In this document: in pieces, positions 48,701-61,815 of the stretch | How the letters are laid out: every line of letters starts with the position of its first letter | How positions within the stretch are numbered: position 1 is the first letter of the stretch | Assembly (NCBI GenBank): GCA_029582165.1 | Contig: CM055870.1 | Span: 11,421,832 to 11,485,831, forward strand | Origin: Portulaca oleracea | Taxonomy: Eukaryota; Streptophyta; Magnoliopsida; Caryophyllales; Portulacaceae | Length of the DNA: 64,000 bases | Reading direction: 5' to 3' | Notes under the pieces: model-generated | The model's database searches: none | Seen by the model: the letters and a program-made list of their open reading frames with translations, nothing else | Told to the model about the DNA's origin: nothing | Position numbers and translations under genes: made by a program

Positions 48701-51700
48701 GATTAGTTTCCATAGGCATTGGAACTCGTATAACACATTTGTTTCCATGTTCTTCTGGCCATTGCTTTATTTTTTGGCGGAGCTGGTTGAAATTAGATTT
48801 CTGTGATCGCTGCATGTTTTTTCGTCAAACTAAATTTGTATGAGGCTGTTGCTTGCCCATTTCTTTGTTTTTTTAATTTTATTTATTTTTAAAACGAACT
48901 CCTGACATCTGTGAAGTGCAACTATAGTAACTGCTTATTGATCAAGTGTGAGTTGAATTGTTCAGCTGATATGAGGGATGTCTGTGCAGCAATTTCTAAA
49001 CAGTTCGAGTGAGTTTGATGTTTAATTGTCAGTTAATTGTTTCATTGATGTTGTTATTTTACAGTTTCAAGGAGTTAGCAGGAAGTAGACCATTGTCTGA
49101 GCTAAGGTCCCCTGAAGAAGCTGCTGCGCTAGGTACAAATGAGGCTGTTCCGGGTTCTGATGCTGAGGCCCAAGGAACTGAAAAAGAGGTTCACACTGAT
49201 GCAACAGACGAATCTTCCAAACCTGTAAGTGCTGGCTTAACAGAGGCAGAAGAGTTGGAGAAGTATATCGCCAGTAGAGAAGAGATCTATAGAAAAGCTA
49301 AGGAGTTCGATTCTAAGATCAGTGGTTTTGAAACAGCTATTAGAAGGCCATATTTCCATGTACGACCTTTGAATGATGCAGAGCTGGAAAATTGGCATAA
49401 CTACCTGGATTTCAGTGAAAGAGATGGGGACTTCAACAAGGTACCTCCATTTGTTTAATGGGATCATATCTCAATTCCTTAATTTATTAGATGTTTAGTT
49501 GTCCTACTTGTTATATATTGACTTACAGTTAAGTAAAATCTGCTGCACCGTATGCATTTTTGGCTAAACCGTTCGATGAAGCAACTTTTAAAACGGGAAT
49601 TGTACTCAGACTAAAGCCTGGGCATTCGATATGGTTTCTATAAGGCTAAGTACTTCAAACTCTCATTGTGAGTCGAGTTCTGGGTTCATGATCTGTTGTA
49701 TGATAAAGTATTATTTTTTAAAATTCCAATGTTATGCATGCAGGTATCTTCTTATCCTAACCATGTATCTGTCAGGCAAGGAGGGTCCCTCCTCATTTGA
49801 GGGGCCTCCCTGTTTCCACCGATGGAGTATTTCTTATGCGCATCTCTTTACTGGCTCTATATTATTTCTTTTATTACCTATTTAGTTCATTTTGAGTATC
49901 CTTGTAATGAATTTGCTATTTTGCAAGTCAGATTGTCAAGCTTTATGAAAGGTGCCTCGTTGCATGTGCTAACTATCCCGAGTTCTGGATAAGATATATC
50001 TTGTGCATGGAAGCAAGTGGGAGCAATGAACTTGCAGAAAATGCACTTGCTCGTGCTACCCAGGTTTTTGTTAAGGTGGGGAACTTTTGTCCTAGTTGTT
50101 TCATATTCATGTGTCTTTAGGATGCTTATTTCTCAGGAATTGTAATAGGGAGTCCGTGGTTAACATGACCTTTAAACAATTATGCTTTCTTGAAGGGGGA
50201 CTGGTTCCCATTGCTTGAAAATTTCTGCATGTCACCATCTCGTTTGAGAATTAGTGGCTTAATCTTTTTTTGATAGTGTTAAATCGCTCCCCATTCCTGA
50301 GTCTTTCGGATTTAGATTGTCTTCATGTTTCATATATGCCCCTAATGTTTAGATATTTGTGTTGTCTAATGAAACTTTGTAAAGTTTGTCTTCACTGTTG
50401 GACAAGTTTTTGCATGATACGCATCCAGATTAGCTGATGATAGTTGTAGCCTTGTACTCTTGTGAAAAGAGATTCTCTGTGTGCTTTTAGTGAGCAGCAT
50501 AATTTGAATTTGGGTTTTGGAGCATAAGAATAGTGAGATAACCAAAATGGGGAGAGTTTTGTAAGTTAAGTGATGTATTTGTTTGTTAAGGGTGATCACT
50601 TAGAAGGCCAACTGCTAATCGATCCTGTTTATAATGACGTGGTTATTTGGAAGTTGCTCCTTCTGAATGATTGTGTTGTCATGTTTGCTGTATTCACCGT
50701 TGTCAGTTTTTGTTTGGATTAAAATTTTCAAATACCTATGTTCCAAAGAGTTACATGGCCTAATAATCCAGTTGTTTTTGTTGTATTTGTGTACAGAGAC
50801 AACCTGAGATCCACCTGTTTGCAGCTCGCTTCAGAGAGCAGCATGCTGATATTCCAGGTGCTCGTGCTGCCTACCAATTGGTCCATGATGAGATTTCTCC
50901 TGGGTTGCTTGAGGCCATCATTGACCATGCAAACATGGAAAGGCGACTGGTATTAATTCACATGTAGCTTCTGATACTGTTGATCAAGTGCTACTGCTGT
51001 GCTTTGTTCCATAAACCTCATATCTTGCTCTTCAAAATATCAGGGAAATATGGAAGATGCTTTCTCTCTATATGAGCAAGCTATAGCCATTGAGAAAGGG
51101 AAAGAACATTCACAAACGTTACCAATGTTGTTTGCCCAGTATTCTCGGTTTGCTTATCTGGTAAGGAAAACAGCCACTGTTTTGCACACTCATGAAGTCA
51201 TATCTGGCTGTTCCTGTTGGCAATTTACTTCTATGTTATCGTGGATGATGTTGTACACTATAAAGTACCTTTCTTCTAGATGTTTCAATGGAGAAGATGC
51301 GTGGCAGTTTATGAATGCTCGAGTCTGATGGGCCCTACATTAATTAATTAGTACTTGTTGAAGGATAATCAGTCAAATCGTAATCCCATTTTGAACAAAA
51401 AAAGCACATCACTATTTGGAACCTTGGATTTATGATGTTTACTCGTCATTTAGTTGCTTTGTTGTAGGATCATTGTAGAGACTTTGGAGTTCCATATTCA
51501 TTTTTAATGATTTGTTTGCTTAGTTTTTTGCTTGTCCAAGGGCTTTGGATGAACTGAGTTAGCTTCGTATATTATACTGTGAAATAAATATAGTGCCTAC
51601 GCGCATGTTTGCTCATTGCTAGTTTACTGCCTAGATTGTGTAATGTTAGGTCACTGGGGGAAGTATAGGTGCTTTTCCCTTTCATTGGAAGGTAATATAT

Positions 51701-53866
51701 CAAAGGGTTTAGAAATGGAGTTGTTATGCTAATGCTTGTGGTAGCCTTTTTCTCTTTCCCCTCACCTTTAACTGATGAGGCCTTGTTATGTAGATGTGCT
51801 CTAGATCGGTCCTGTATTAAGACCGTGTGAATGTTAAGGATCTATAGATTTTGAGACAGTTTCAGGAGGGGATCAGGTGTGTGTAGCAGTGAGTGCACTA
51901 TGTCCAACCATTTTCTGTGTCTAAATGATGGCTATGAGGCTGAGACTTGGATCCCAATAGGCAACTGAGAGTCACTGAATGTACATATTATATTTTTTGA
52001 AATCCACTGAATATTTAATGTGCTAATATCCCTTTATTATAACAATATTGTACTCTATGTTTCTGACAGCAACGTTGCTTGTTTTCTTTCTAGGCTTGTG
52101 GAAATGCAGAAAAAGCTCGAGATATTCTTGTAGGAGCACTTGAGAATGAGCAACTGTCAAAGCCACTTTTGGAGGTAACTCATTTTTCAAGATATCCGTT
52201 TTCTATTTGTGAGACCTCTTCAAGAAAGACAAATCTTTTGGAAAATCTAGAATAGAAGGAAACATCAGCATCATCCAAAGCTAAATTATGAACTGACACA
52301 GTTTAATGCGGTGACGACTTTTCAGAACAAATTATATTTAGCTTGTGAAATGATGAGTGTCGTTTTGTCATGCAGGCCTTAATACATCTGGAATCTATCC
52401 AATCTCGTCCTAAGCAAATTGATTATATTGATTCCCTTGTTGAAAAGTTTATTACGCCAGGGTCTGACCATGCTGACGCAGCTAGTGTACTTGAACGAGA
52501 AGAATTATCTAACATATTTTTGGAGGTTGGTTCTTGTGTAATTCACATTTTCAGTTTGCTTTATCTGGATTAGATTATGTTGCAACTTGTCAATTTGTTT
52601 TTCTTGTACACTAATAAGACATAAACAGTGTCATCCTGAAGCCATAACTCTCAAAGTTATTTTGGCTTGGTCTCTCCTGCCCTTTAATTATTCAATCATT
52701 GTAATTCTCTAATCCTATTAATCAAGGTTGTACGTAATATTGTCTCAGTGAGTCAGTGATAAGAATTCAAAATGTGATTGCTATAATTTGGAAGGCTCGA
52801 CAGTAGTGATAAAAGTAATGGTATCTCTGTGGAGTTGTGATATAACTTCATTTTTGCTTAGCACATTTTTAATTCAATGGCATGAAAATAGGTAAATAAT
52901 ATCAATATGCTAGGAAAAGATATTTCATGAAGATCCAACTTGAGCTTGTATTGTTTACTACTGAAGGCTACCTTTATATTAATTTTCTAAAATCTTCTGG
53001 TGCTGTCTACATCAACTTGCAGTTTCTGGGTCTTTTTGGTGATGTGCAATCGATAAAGAAGGCAACAGATAGACATTCAAGATTGTTCTTGCGCCACAGA
53101 AGCTTGTCAGAATCAAGAAAGCGAAACGCTGATGACTTTCTGTCTTCAGACAAGTCAAAACTTGCAAAATCGTCAGCCGCTCCCTCAGCTATGGGTACAT
53201 ATGCAACTGCTCAGAATCAATGGGCTTCTGGTTATGGGTCACAGCCTCAAGCTTGGCCACAAACTACGCAAGCCCAAGCCCAAGCTCAAGCTCAAGCACA
53301 ACCGTATAACCCAGGCTATGCCCAACAGGTATTATCCCATTTCTATCAAGTGCATAAAAATTGTGTATGTCTGGTATTTGGTATCACAAATAACATCCTC
53401 TCCATATATTTGTGTTAGGCTGCATATAGTGGATATTATGGAGCCACATACCCCCCGCAGCAGGTGCCTGCATCCGTCCCACAGACTGCTGCCTATGGTG
53501 CTTATCCTTCAACGTATCCAGCACAGGTATATTAATTGTGCAAGTTCCCAATTTTCAGACTGATGTCGGGTAGCTCATCACTTTTTAGTTGTCTGTTTTT
53601 CCCAAGTTTGAATTTCTGTTAGGCTTAAAATGCTGTAATGTTTGCAATTTATCGAGTCATTCAATCTTACTCAGGGCCAAAGTGTCACCTTCAATTGCGA
53701 GGGAAACATATGTAACCTGCATTGTTTGGTGTAATGTCAACAGGCATACCCTAACCAAACGTACGTGGCACCAGTAGCAGCAGCAGCACCACCAGCAGCT
53801 GCTCCAGCTCCAGCAGTGCAACAGCCTGCTGCCGCTCCTCAGGCGTACTACAGCGGGTATTATTAG
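45779..53866 (+). CDS. PRP39: PRP39-like pre-mRNA processing factor (HAT repeats)
   Basis: Nuclear U1 snRNP-associated factor that helps U1 recognise 5' splice sites; plant PRP39a mutants flower late. Thirteen coding exons join in phase: 45779-46196, 46693-46796, 47514-47743, 48346-48513, 49065-49440, 49932-50075, 50797-50949, 51044-51160, 52094-52174, 52376-52525, 53023-53328, 53419-53526 and 53744-53866, for 825 aa, as expected for plant PRP39. The N-terminal 139 residues are acidic and low complexity. HAT (half-TPR) repeats run from about 140 to 640, with motifs such as [60 protein letters not shown] and [15 protein letters not shown]. The C-terminal tail is rich in Gln, Ala, Pro and Tyr ([23 protein letters not shown]) and ends QAYYSGYY. 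No internal stop or frame break. Introns are 94 to about 930 bp and free of obvious transposons. Confidence 0.94.
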
Positions 53867-55743
53867 AATCACTGGGTTTTCTTATTGTGAGAGAGATGCG
53901 AGGGATTCTGTAGCCCTTGTCAGAATGGTATTCCTTTTGGAATGTAGGATTAGGATCCCAGTTAGGAGAAATTTTCCAACACTTTAGAAGATGGAATCAT
54001 GTAATTTTGCTCTAGTTGAGATACTGATGTGTATTTCATTTTGTGGAAATACAAGTTTTTAGTCTTGTGCTTTTATTGGTTAGTGCGCTAGCTAGTTTGT
54101 GTTTTTAGTATGAACTTAAGGATTGGTGTTATTAGCGAAATTAGCAATCTTGAAGGCACTTGTTTGTGATGTGATTCCAGTGCGATTGCATTTGCTCTGG
54201 GAACTTTGGAATGGGAGCATCATACTAACCATGTTATGGATCTAATCGGGAGCATCATACTAACCATGTTATGAATCTCGATTAGATCGCGTCGACTTTG
54301 GAATGGGAGCATCATACTAACCATGTTATGAATTTCGATTAGATGGCGTTGCCTTACATTGCTACGAGGCCATGAATCTTGATGATTACTTCCTCTTTCC
54401 CCCTTATGAATTTTGCATTTTTACTATGAGATTGCTTTTCCCCCCAAAAAAAATCTTAATAGAGTGTATTGATTTATGCGAAAAATATCACATTAATGGG
54501 GAATAGGTTGATGATGAGCAAGGGATTTAACCATGAGAGCTCGTACAATGGATAGCCTAGTGAACAAAGTACATGTCAACATTTCCTAGGAAGATAGGAA
54601 AATGCTGGCTCAATTGTTCACAGAGTACTAAGTTAAACAAGCCGTTTTTAGATGGTAAAGGAGTTACTTTTTTTTATAAAGTTAGAGAAATGGTTAATTC
54701 AATACCACATTGGCCAATGGCCATAAATGTAAGATGGATTGACATTATGCTATCTCTTATTTTCATTATTATGACACATTGGCTCTATTTTTTGTATGGC
54801 GGGACAATCACTTTGTTTTGCCTACCACTATTTATTCCACCTATTTTCACTTTGCCTTATTCACTTTATTCTACTAATCCACCAAACTTTGCCTTATTCA
54901 CTTTATACTACTAATCCACCAATCTACCACGTAAAAGACAGGGGCCATCAACGTCGTAAAATGTGATAAAAATCATAAGAACAAGTTGGTCGTGGTGGCA
55001 GAAGCAGCAGTAAACAGCTCCTTGAACAACTTGGATGGGGAGCGACGCATGGAGTGACAAAGATAAGTTGTGGTGTATTATGGTAAAATTTCTATTAGGA
55101 TCAAGACACAACAAAGCTACCTAATGAGAAATGATTTATAGAAAGGAAGACAAATGAAAGAACCTAATCTAATTATGCAATTTTATTCTGATATAGTATT
55201 TCATTTTGGTGCTCATTGATATTTCTATTACTTTGGCTGTCATACTGTTATGCTTTGTGGTTATTTATTACAAACTTTAAACAATTTAAACTTTGAACGA
55301 TAAAAAAGAAAAAAAATTTCACCTCCCCCCAATTCCGCAAAAAAACAAAGTAAAAAAAAAAAAATAGCAAAGAGTATATTGGCGTCGTCATCCTATTTAA
55401 GTCCAAAATCTAGGAATAACCAAGTGAGCAAAGTTTGAAGTGAACCAAAAATTACTTTTCTTAGTAAAACTAACTCCCTGTCTCTGAATTTTACTGTCTC
55501 CCTGCTCTCTGCATACCTGGACCGTCGGATGCAGCCCTACTCCCATCTCAGTCATCCGATTTAACCGACAGTGAATTCCCCACTTCCTTGGGCCCCCATC
55601 CTATTTTAACGGTCTTGATTTTTAGAACATAATCAAAAAAGGCAAAAAATCAATCCTCACTTCCATTTTATTTTTTATTTTCCTTTTTTGTTTTGTTTCC
55701 CTTTCTTTTGATTCGAAAGAGGGGTTAAGATTTAAGGGGGAGG
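53867..55743. other. Spacer between PRP39 and G3BP genes
   Basis: Starts with PRP39 3' UTR. A triplicated unit lies at 54200-54347. 54850-54925 has a direct repeat of CTTTGCCTTATTCACTTTAT. No gene recognised. The last few hundred bases, with CT-rich text, belong to the G3BP promoter. Confidence 0.4.
54200..54347 (+). repeat. Three direct copies of a 25 bp unit
   Basis: GGGAGCATCATACTAACCAT followed by GTTATG occurs at 54213, 54248 and 54304; copies 1 and 3 also share ACTTTGGAAT before it, and copies 2 and 3 share a TCGATTAGAT tail. Confidence 0.9.
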
Positions 55744-55752
55744 CATATAAAA
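55744..55752 (+). promoter_or_regulatory. TATA box of the G3BP gene
   Basis: CATATAAAA followed about 35 bp on by a CT-rich start region (TTTCTCTCTCTAG), giving a 5' UTR of about 215 nt before the ATG at 56001. Confidence 0.5.
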
Positions 55753-56000
55753 CCTCGCAAAAGCGTTTCAGCAGACACCCCCACTACTTTCTCTCTCTAG
55801 ATCTAAAACCCCCTCATCCCTCTTGGATTCATTAAGTTCTTGGGTTTTGATAAAGAGAGGAATTTTGGAGCTGATGCTGGTTTAGGTTTTGAGAGGGTTT
55901 ACTCCATCTGGGTGTTTCAATTTCAGGGTTTTTCTGGGTCAGGGGGATCGGATCAGATTAGGGTTTCTTAGGGTTTTGGTTGGTGGGTTAGCTTTTGGCA

Positions 56001-59000
56001 ATGGCGGCTGCATCTGTTTCTGCCCTCGAGGTATTTGATTTGAATTTTTTCGATTTGGGGTTTGTTTTTTTGGGAGTTTCCCCTGTTTTCTGATGTTTTA
56101 CTGTTTGATTTGACGGCGGATTAGGTTGGGACGTACTTTATTACTCAGTACTACCGAGTTCTTAAGGAATCCCCGGAGTATTCCCATCAATTTTACAATG
56201 ATTCAAGCACCATGACTCGTGTTGATGGCGATGATACTCAGACTGTTTCTAACATTATGGTAAAATTTTCTTTTTCCTGTTCAAAATTGACTTTTGATTA
56301 CTGGGTCTGCTCTTTGGAGGTGTTTGAATTTATAGTAAACCAGAATTGGTAATGTGAAATCAGTTGAAACACAGTTACTGTTTAGTTCTGTAATACTTAA
56401 AAGATCTATTCTTGAGTTTTTTTAAAGTTGTTTTTACATAGCTTGTAACATCCTTGAGATTCATTCTTCTTGGAGTTGTCAAGTTGTTGTAGTCCAAAAA
56501 TTCTTACTGAGACATAGTTACTGTGTAGTTCTGTAATATTATATTGGCGAATGCATCTGGACATGTTCAATTGAAATCTTGCTGAGTTTTAGGTTCAATG
56601 AAACTCAAATTGATTAGCGATTTGATGTTTGAATCGACTAGATGCCAATTTGCTATGGTGCACTTCTGTACTGAGCAAGGAATCACTTCATAAGATTTGG
56701 CTCCCACTGAAGCGATTTCTTTTGAGATCTGAATCTGCACAATTTTGCCTGTGGAAACGGGAGAGTTTGTTTCTAAAGTGATTAGAAAGACATTCCGGTG
56801 AGGATGTTTAAGGAGTATTCGTAACTATGTCAAAAGCTGGTTGGAAAGTTGGAGAGAAAAAGTGAGAGAAGTGAAAAGGTTGAGAAAAGAATGAAAGGAA
56901 AATGGAGCAGGCTTGGACAATAAGATATTGTCCAGTGCCTCAAGCAAGCCACCTCAAAAAGTTCAAACAATTGCAAATAACATGATGTGGAGGGGACAAT
57001 TGGGTAAATCTAGTGTCAAAAGAAGCATGCCAATCTAATTTCTACTATCCTATCCTTATTCTGCTTGGATTTTGATCTATAGATTATTGTGATTGCGAGC
57101 GCGTCAGGGTCAGTCAAAACTAGTTGCTCTGAATAAAAGTTGAAGGGTGAGACTTGACAGTGCTATATCACACTCCCCCAAACCCCGTATTGCAATGGGA
57201 CTTTTGGGTTTTGGATTTGGACTCCTATCTTGGTTAGGAATGAGGTTCTGTGCATCACCCCTGCTAATATTGCCATGCTAAAATTGTAGTTCTTCCTCAT
57301 GATTAGGAATGAGGTTCAAGTTGTATTGAATTCTGACTATCCTCAAATTCCAATCAATGGAATGCCAATTCTTATTTGGGGGTACATGAAATGCAGTTCT
57401 GTATTTGAAAATTATGCCTAATTTGGTGTCATCCTAGACCTCTTGCTTCCTATCTTGAATGAGAGTTGAGGCTATCTGTTCCTGTTCAAATATAATAAGT
57501 AGGTTCGTCATTTTTGTGAGAAAGTACCAAACCAGCAACAAAAGGATGGGCTTTAGTTTACCTTCTAATGTGTTTAGTTGATGATTGTTAGTCCTGGTTA
57601 GCTTCTGGTTCGTATTCTGTTTTGCAAGGCACCCCTCCTTCTGTACTGTGTTTATGTTGGCTTGAACACCTTTGTCATGGTGTGCATGTATATGTTATGG
57701 GAACGTAGGAGGCTATCAATCACATCATCCATTGTATTAAAATTTTGGTTGGAATGTTTTGGCAGGATATTCATACAGTACTTACCACCTTAAATGTTAC
57801 TGGAGTCGAAGTTACAAAGCTACATTGCCAAGATTCATGGAATGGAGGAATTTTTCTCATCATATCAGGCATTGTGAGGTCAAGAAACTTCGGTGGGAAG
57901 AGGAAGTTCACTCAAGCCTTCTTCTTGGCTCCACAAGAGAAAGGTTACTTTGTCCTTAATGATATCCTTCAGTTTAATGACGAAGCCTCAGTCAGCCAGC
58001 ACCAGGTGCCTCAAGTACCTGAAATCAAGGTTGACTCCGAAGTACACACATCTAGCCCTCATTTGGAGCAGCCAGGTACTTGTGAAAGCTTTTACGTTTT
58101 TTTTAAAAATGAACATGAGAGCATCGTTTCTTGTTGTCCAGAGTTTTATGAAAATTCTGCTGTGGCATGTCCCATTAGTTATATGTTCTTGATGATGAAG
58201 ATTTGGACCCATCAACTTAGCCTCTGCGATTTTATTTATTTGAGTGATGATGCTTGTGACTTCGATGCGAAAGATGTATTTTTTTTTTTTTATATATCGC
58301 TGATGCTTTTCAAGTTATCTGGAGTATGAATTAGCTTTGCTATTTTTACAACTTTGCATGGATTTATACGAACAGAGGGAGTTTTCTTATACCAAATCAT
58401 GTGTGGGTTGATGTAGTTTCTCACTTTAGGCAAATCAAGATGCTGATGATTTATGAATTGGGCAAAAGTTTGACACAGCATTGAAACTTTTGGAATGTAT
58501 TCATTGTAACAGCTTCTAATTATAACGAGTTGGAGGAAGAAACCCGGGAGTATGTGAATTCAATTCATATTGAAGATGATACTCCCGTCGATAAATATAG
58601 TCTTCCTGATGAGCAGCAGCATGAAGAACCTGAGCCTGAAACTGTTGTGGAGGAAGCCCCTGTGGAAGAACCACCACCTCCTCCTCCTGTTGAGAGCGTT
58701 GTAGAGCATGTCAGCCCTGTTGAGGAACCCGCACCTGTGCCTGTCAACGAGCCTGTTGGGGAGCCCGCCAAGTTGTCATACGCATCCATTGTATGCCTCT
58801 TTGCTATACCTTTTCTGTTTAGTTTCTCGTCCTTGTGTTTCAACACCAACGCCTACCTTGGCTCCCGCTTTTGGGGGGTTTGGGGAGATCCAAAAGTAGG
58901 CAGCCTTACCTCTACGACCGTGATTGTTTGTGGAGAGGCTGATTGTAGAAGTCCAACAAGTTTTGAAAACATTTTGGAGTTGAAGAACCTTTGGTGCAAC

Positions 59001-60875
59001 CGAAGTACAAACTTATGTGTAATTATAACCTTGTGCTGATGTTTGTGTTGGTAAATTGCCCAGTTGAGAGCAAAGGCGGCACAGGCTGCACAACCAGCCG
59101 TTTCTCAGCCAGCTGTAAGACAGAGTGCACCTCCTCCTCCAGTGGAACAGCACCAGAGATCACAACCCGCTGCTCCACAGTTGAATCCGTCAGCTTCATC
59201 TTTTGTTCCTGAAACCGGTGCTCCTGTGGCTGCAGATGAAGGTTTCAATCAAGAAGAAGGTCAGTTGCCTTTGATATCCGTTCCTAGTTCTCAATTCAGT
59301 TCACAATACAGTAGTCATCTACGTTGTGCGATTTGTTTTGTACTTAATTATAATGGGTATCCCTTCCATTCTTATTTGTCATTTACTATATGGGTTAGGT
59401 GAGCTAACATCTGTCTACGTGAGGAGTTTGCCTTCAAATGTCACAAATGCTGATCTTGAGAAGGAGTTCAAGAAGTTTGGTAAAATCAAGCGCAATGGAG
59501 TTTTCATTAGGAACAAAAAGGTCTGGTTGCCATATCTGATCTGGTTTACAAGGTGTATATACAACTTTCGAAAACACTTGATGCTTACACTGCTTCTGCA
59601 CTTGCAGGAAATCGGTGTCTGCTTTGCATTTGTGGAATTTGAAGATATGTCTGGCGTCTACAACGCAGTTAAGGTCTGATTGATTATTCTTTGCTCATTT
59701 CTTTTCAAGGGCTAATACGTGTAACGTGTTTGTTTTGTATAATGCAATTCCGAGTACAGTTCAATAGCTCATGCTTATACCGTCATTGTATGATAGATAC
59801 ATGATTCTAGGTATCCTTAGGCCCTTAAAATAATAAGAAATATGAAAAGCATGAACTATTTTCTTATTTGGGTTCTGCCGTGGCAAATTAATCTTGTGCA
59901 AATTTTTCTCCTGATTTTTTTTGGGCTGAATCCTTGTTGACGTGTCTCAAGTCCTCAACTTTATACGGGCACATACTAAAAGTTTATCCAAAATTTGATC
60001 TGTTAAGTACTTGATATGTTACTGAAACTGAGGCATGTTGAATTTTATTGTAGGCTTCTCCCATAGAATTGCTCGGCAGACAAGTTTTCATCGAAGAAAG
60101 GCGAGCAAGCAACCCTGGTGCTGCTCGGGGTGGAGGTATGTACCAGTACCTTGTTTAACTTGTTAACTTAGCTTAAGTCATTGAGGAGGGCCAATTAGAT
60201 TGGTTTAATATTTCTTATAAACAAAACTGATACAATACACTGTTGTTTGATGTTTACTTCTATGGACGAATAATGTTTCTTCAGATAATATGTATACAAC
60301 ACCAAACAACAACAAACAAATCCTCAGAATCTTCCCGCTAAAGCAGGGTCTGAGAGGGTCCAGATGTAGGCTGCCTTCCCCCATGCAGTGGAATGCATGG
60401 AGAGGTTGATTCTGGTGGACCCAAAAAAAAGCCTTTCAAAAAACAAACACAACGAAAAGAAAACCAATTTGAAAAACTAGTTAGAAAGCCAAGAAGAAAG
60501 GGGATAAGAGATGAAGACCAATCGATACCTGTCTGCTCCCAGGCACGATGATTCAGTTTTCAGATAATATGTATATGGAGCGAAATAGTCCTATAAATGA
60601 TAATCAGTTAGGGAGGAACAGAGCAGGCATTGGTGATGCCTTACTTTTTCTTTGTTTTGAGTTATAAGACCCCTCTTGTAATCAAATGTTTAAAAATGCT
60701 ATTATTTTTTTGCTACGATACTCAATTTTCACTACGTTGTACAGGTGCACCGCGTGGCAGAGGAGGCCGTGGCAGAGGTGTGGGCTACCCAAGTGATGCA
60801 TCACGGGGACGTGGTGGCGGTGCCAGAAACCCTGGTCGAGGCGGTGTTGCAAACGGCTATCCGCAGCGTGCTTAA
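56001..60875 (+). CDS. G3BP: G3BP-like protein with NTF2 and RRM domains
   Basis: Cytoplasmic RNA-binding protein related to Ras-GAP SH3-binding protein; plant members join stress granules. Nine exons: 56001-56030, 56125-56259, 57766-58075, 58513-58790, 59064-59259, 59399-59520, 59608-59673, 60054-60135 and 60745-60875, for 449 aa. The NTF2-like domain covers about 9-125 (VGTYFITQYYRVLKESPE, FFLAPQEKGYFVLNDIL). An acidic, proline-rich linker follows (VEEPPPPPPVESV). The RRM runs about 321-395 with RNP2 VYVRSL and an RNP1-like VCFAFVEF that lacks the usual leading basic residue and glycine, as often in this family. The tail is RGG/Gly-Arg rich (RGGRGRG) and ends NGYPQRA. Intron 2 is about 1.5 kb. 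Introns 4 and 8 carry SINE-like repeats. Confidence 0.94.
58862..58965 (-). repeat. Partial SINE-like repeat in G3BP intron 4
   Basis: Contains GGGGAGATCCAAAAGTAGGC, CAGCCTTACC and GTGGAGAGGCTGATTGTAGA in the same order as the copy at 60297. It lacks the CAACAACAA end, and no duplication was found. Confidence 0.45.
60297..60558 (-). mobile_element. SINE-like insertion in G3BP intron 8
   Basis: 262 bp flanked by a perfect 17 bp duplication TTCAGATAATATGTATA (60280-60296 and 60559-60575). On the minus strand it ends in a TTG-rich tail (TTTGTTTGTTGTTGTTTGG). The diagnostic block CATGGAGAGGTTGATTCTGG (plus strand) is shared with the copies at 1960 and 58862. A variable, long duplication, a short length and a simple-repeat tail point to a SINE copied by LINE machinery. 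A clear tRNA-like head with A and B boxes was not confirmed. Confidence 0.8.
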
Positions 60876-61815
60876 TTAAATTGCTGTCATCTTTACATGG
60901 GGTTTGTTTGGTAATGCCGCTCCTTTTTGGGTTTAGTTTCTTCCCTATAGTTTTCTCCTGTTTCAGTTGATTGTTAGGGATGAAGAGAACAATTAGGTTT
61001 GTACCCCATTTACAGGGAATTTGGAATATTTACTAATCCATCGATGGGGGCTCGAGAAAGTATGAATTAGTTGAAAACTTTTCTTCCATTGTCCCATATC
61101 TTTTTTCACCTTCATAGGGAGTGTTTTTGTTTTATTTTTTAGATACTTGCCAAAATGTCGGCGATTTCAGTGCTGCCTTATCTTGGATTTGTGCCATCTG
61201 GTTTTGTTACTTCAATGAATGCACCGGTTTTGGGGTTCTTTACTTTGTACTTAGTACATTGGTTTTGAATCTGTAATCTGAAATCTGCTGAGATATTTGT
61301 TCAACAACTATGTTTTCTTCTCGAACTCACTGTTTTTATGTGACACAAGATCATGGATGGACAGATATGTTTCTAAAGTTGGATCGATTTTGGATTTGAA
61401 CCAAATGCAGATAAATACAAGTATTATTGATAATAAAAAAGAAGGGAATATGCCCTTACTTGTTTACATATGGTTGTGTACAAAAATGATCGGAACGATA
61501 CATATGATGGGTACAAAATTGTTAATCTGTCCTGGAATACTTACTAGTAATTCTTGCTAGGGGAAAATTGCTCAAGGTTGAAAATGAACAAGTGGGATAT
61601 TCCCTGTTAAAATGTTTGCAAAACAAAACTTATATAGACATATTGATCTACTACTTGATCAATACATTTGTTTGTTTATATGAGGATGTGCAGTCCCTTT
61701 TTCTGAATCTCTTGTGTTTGGTTATGTACTAGGTACATTTGTTCACATGACAATCTGAGTCCCTTCTTTCTTGAGACCCTTGTACTGTTGATATACTACT
61801 ACTTGGTACATGTGT
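60876..61815. other. Convergent spacer between G3BP and TPR genes
   Basis: The 3' UTRs of two genes that face each other. A short direct repeat ending GTACATTTGTTCACATGA / GTACATGTGTTTATATGA near 61731-61822 runs into the last codons of the TPR gene. No other gene seen. Confidence 0.45.
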
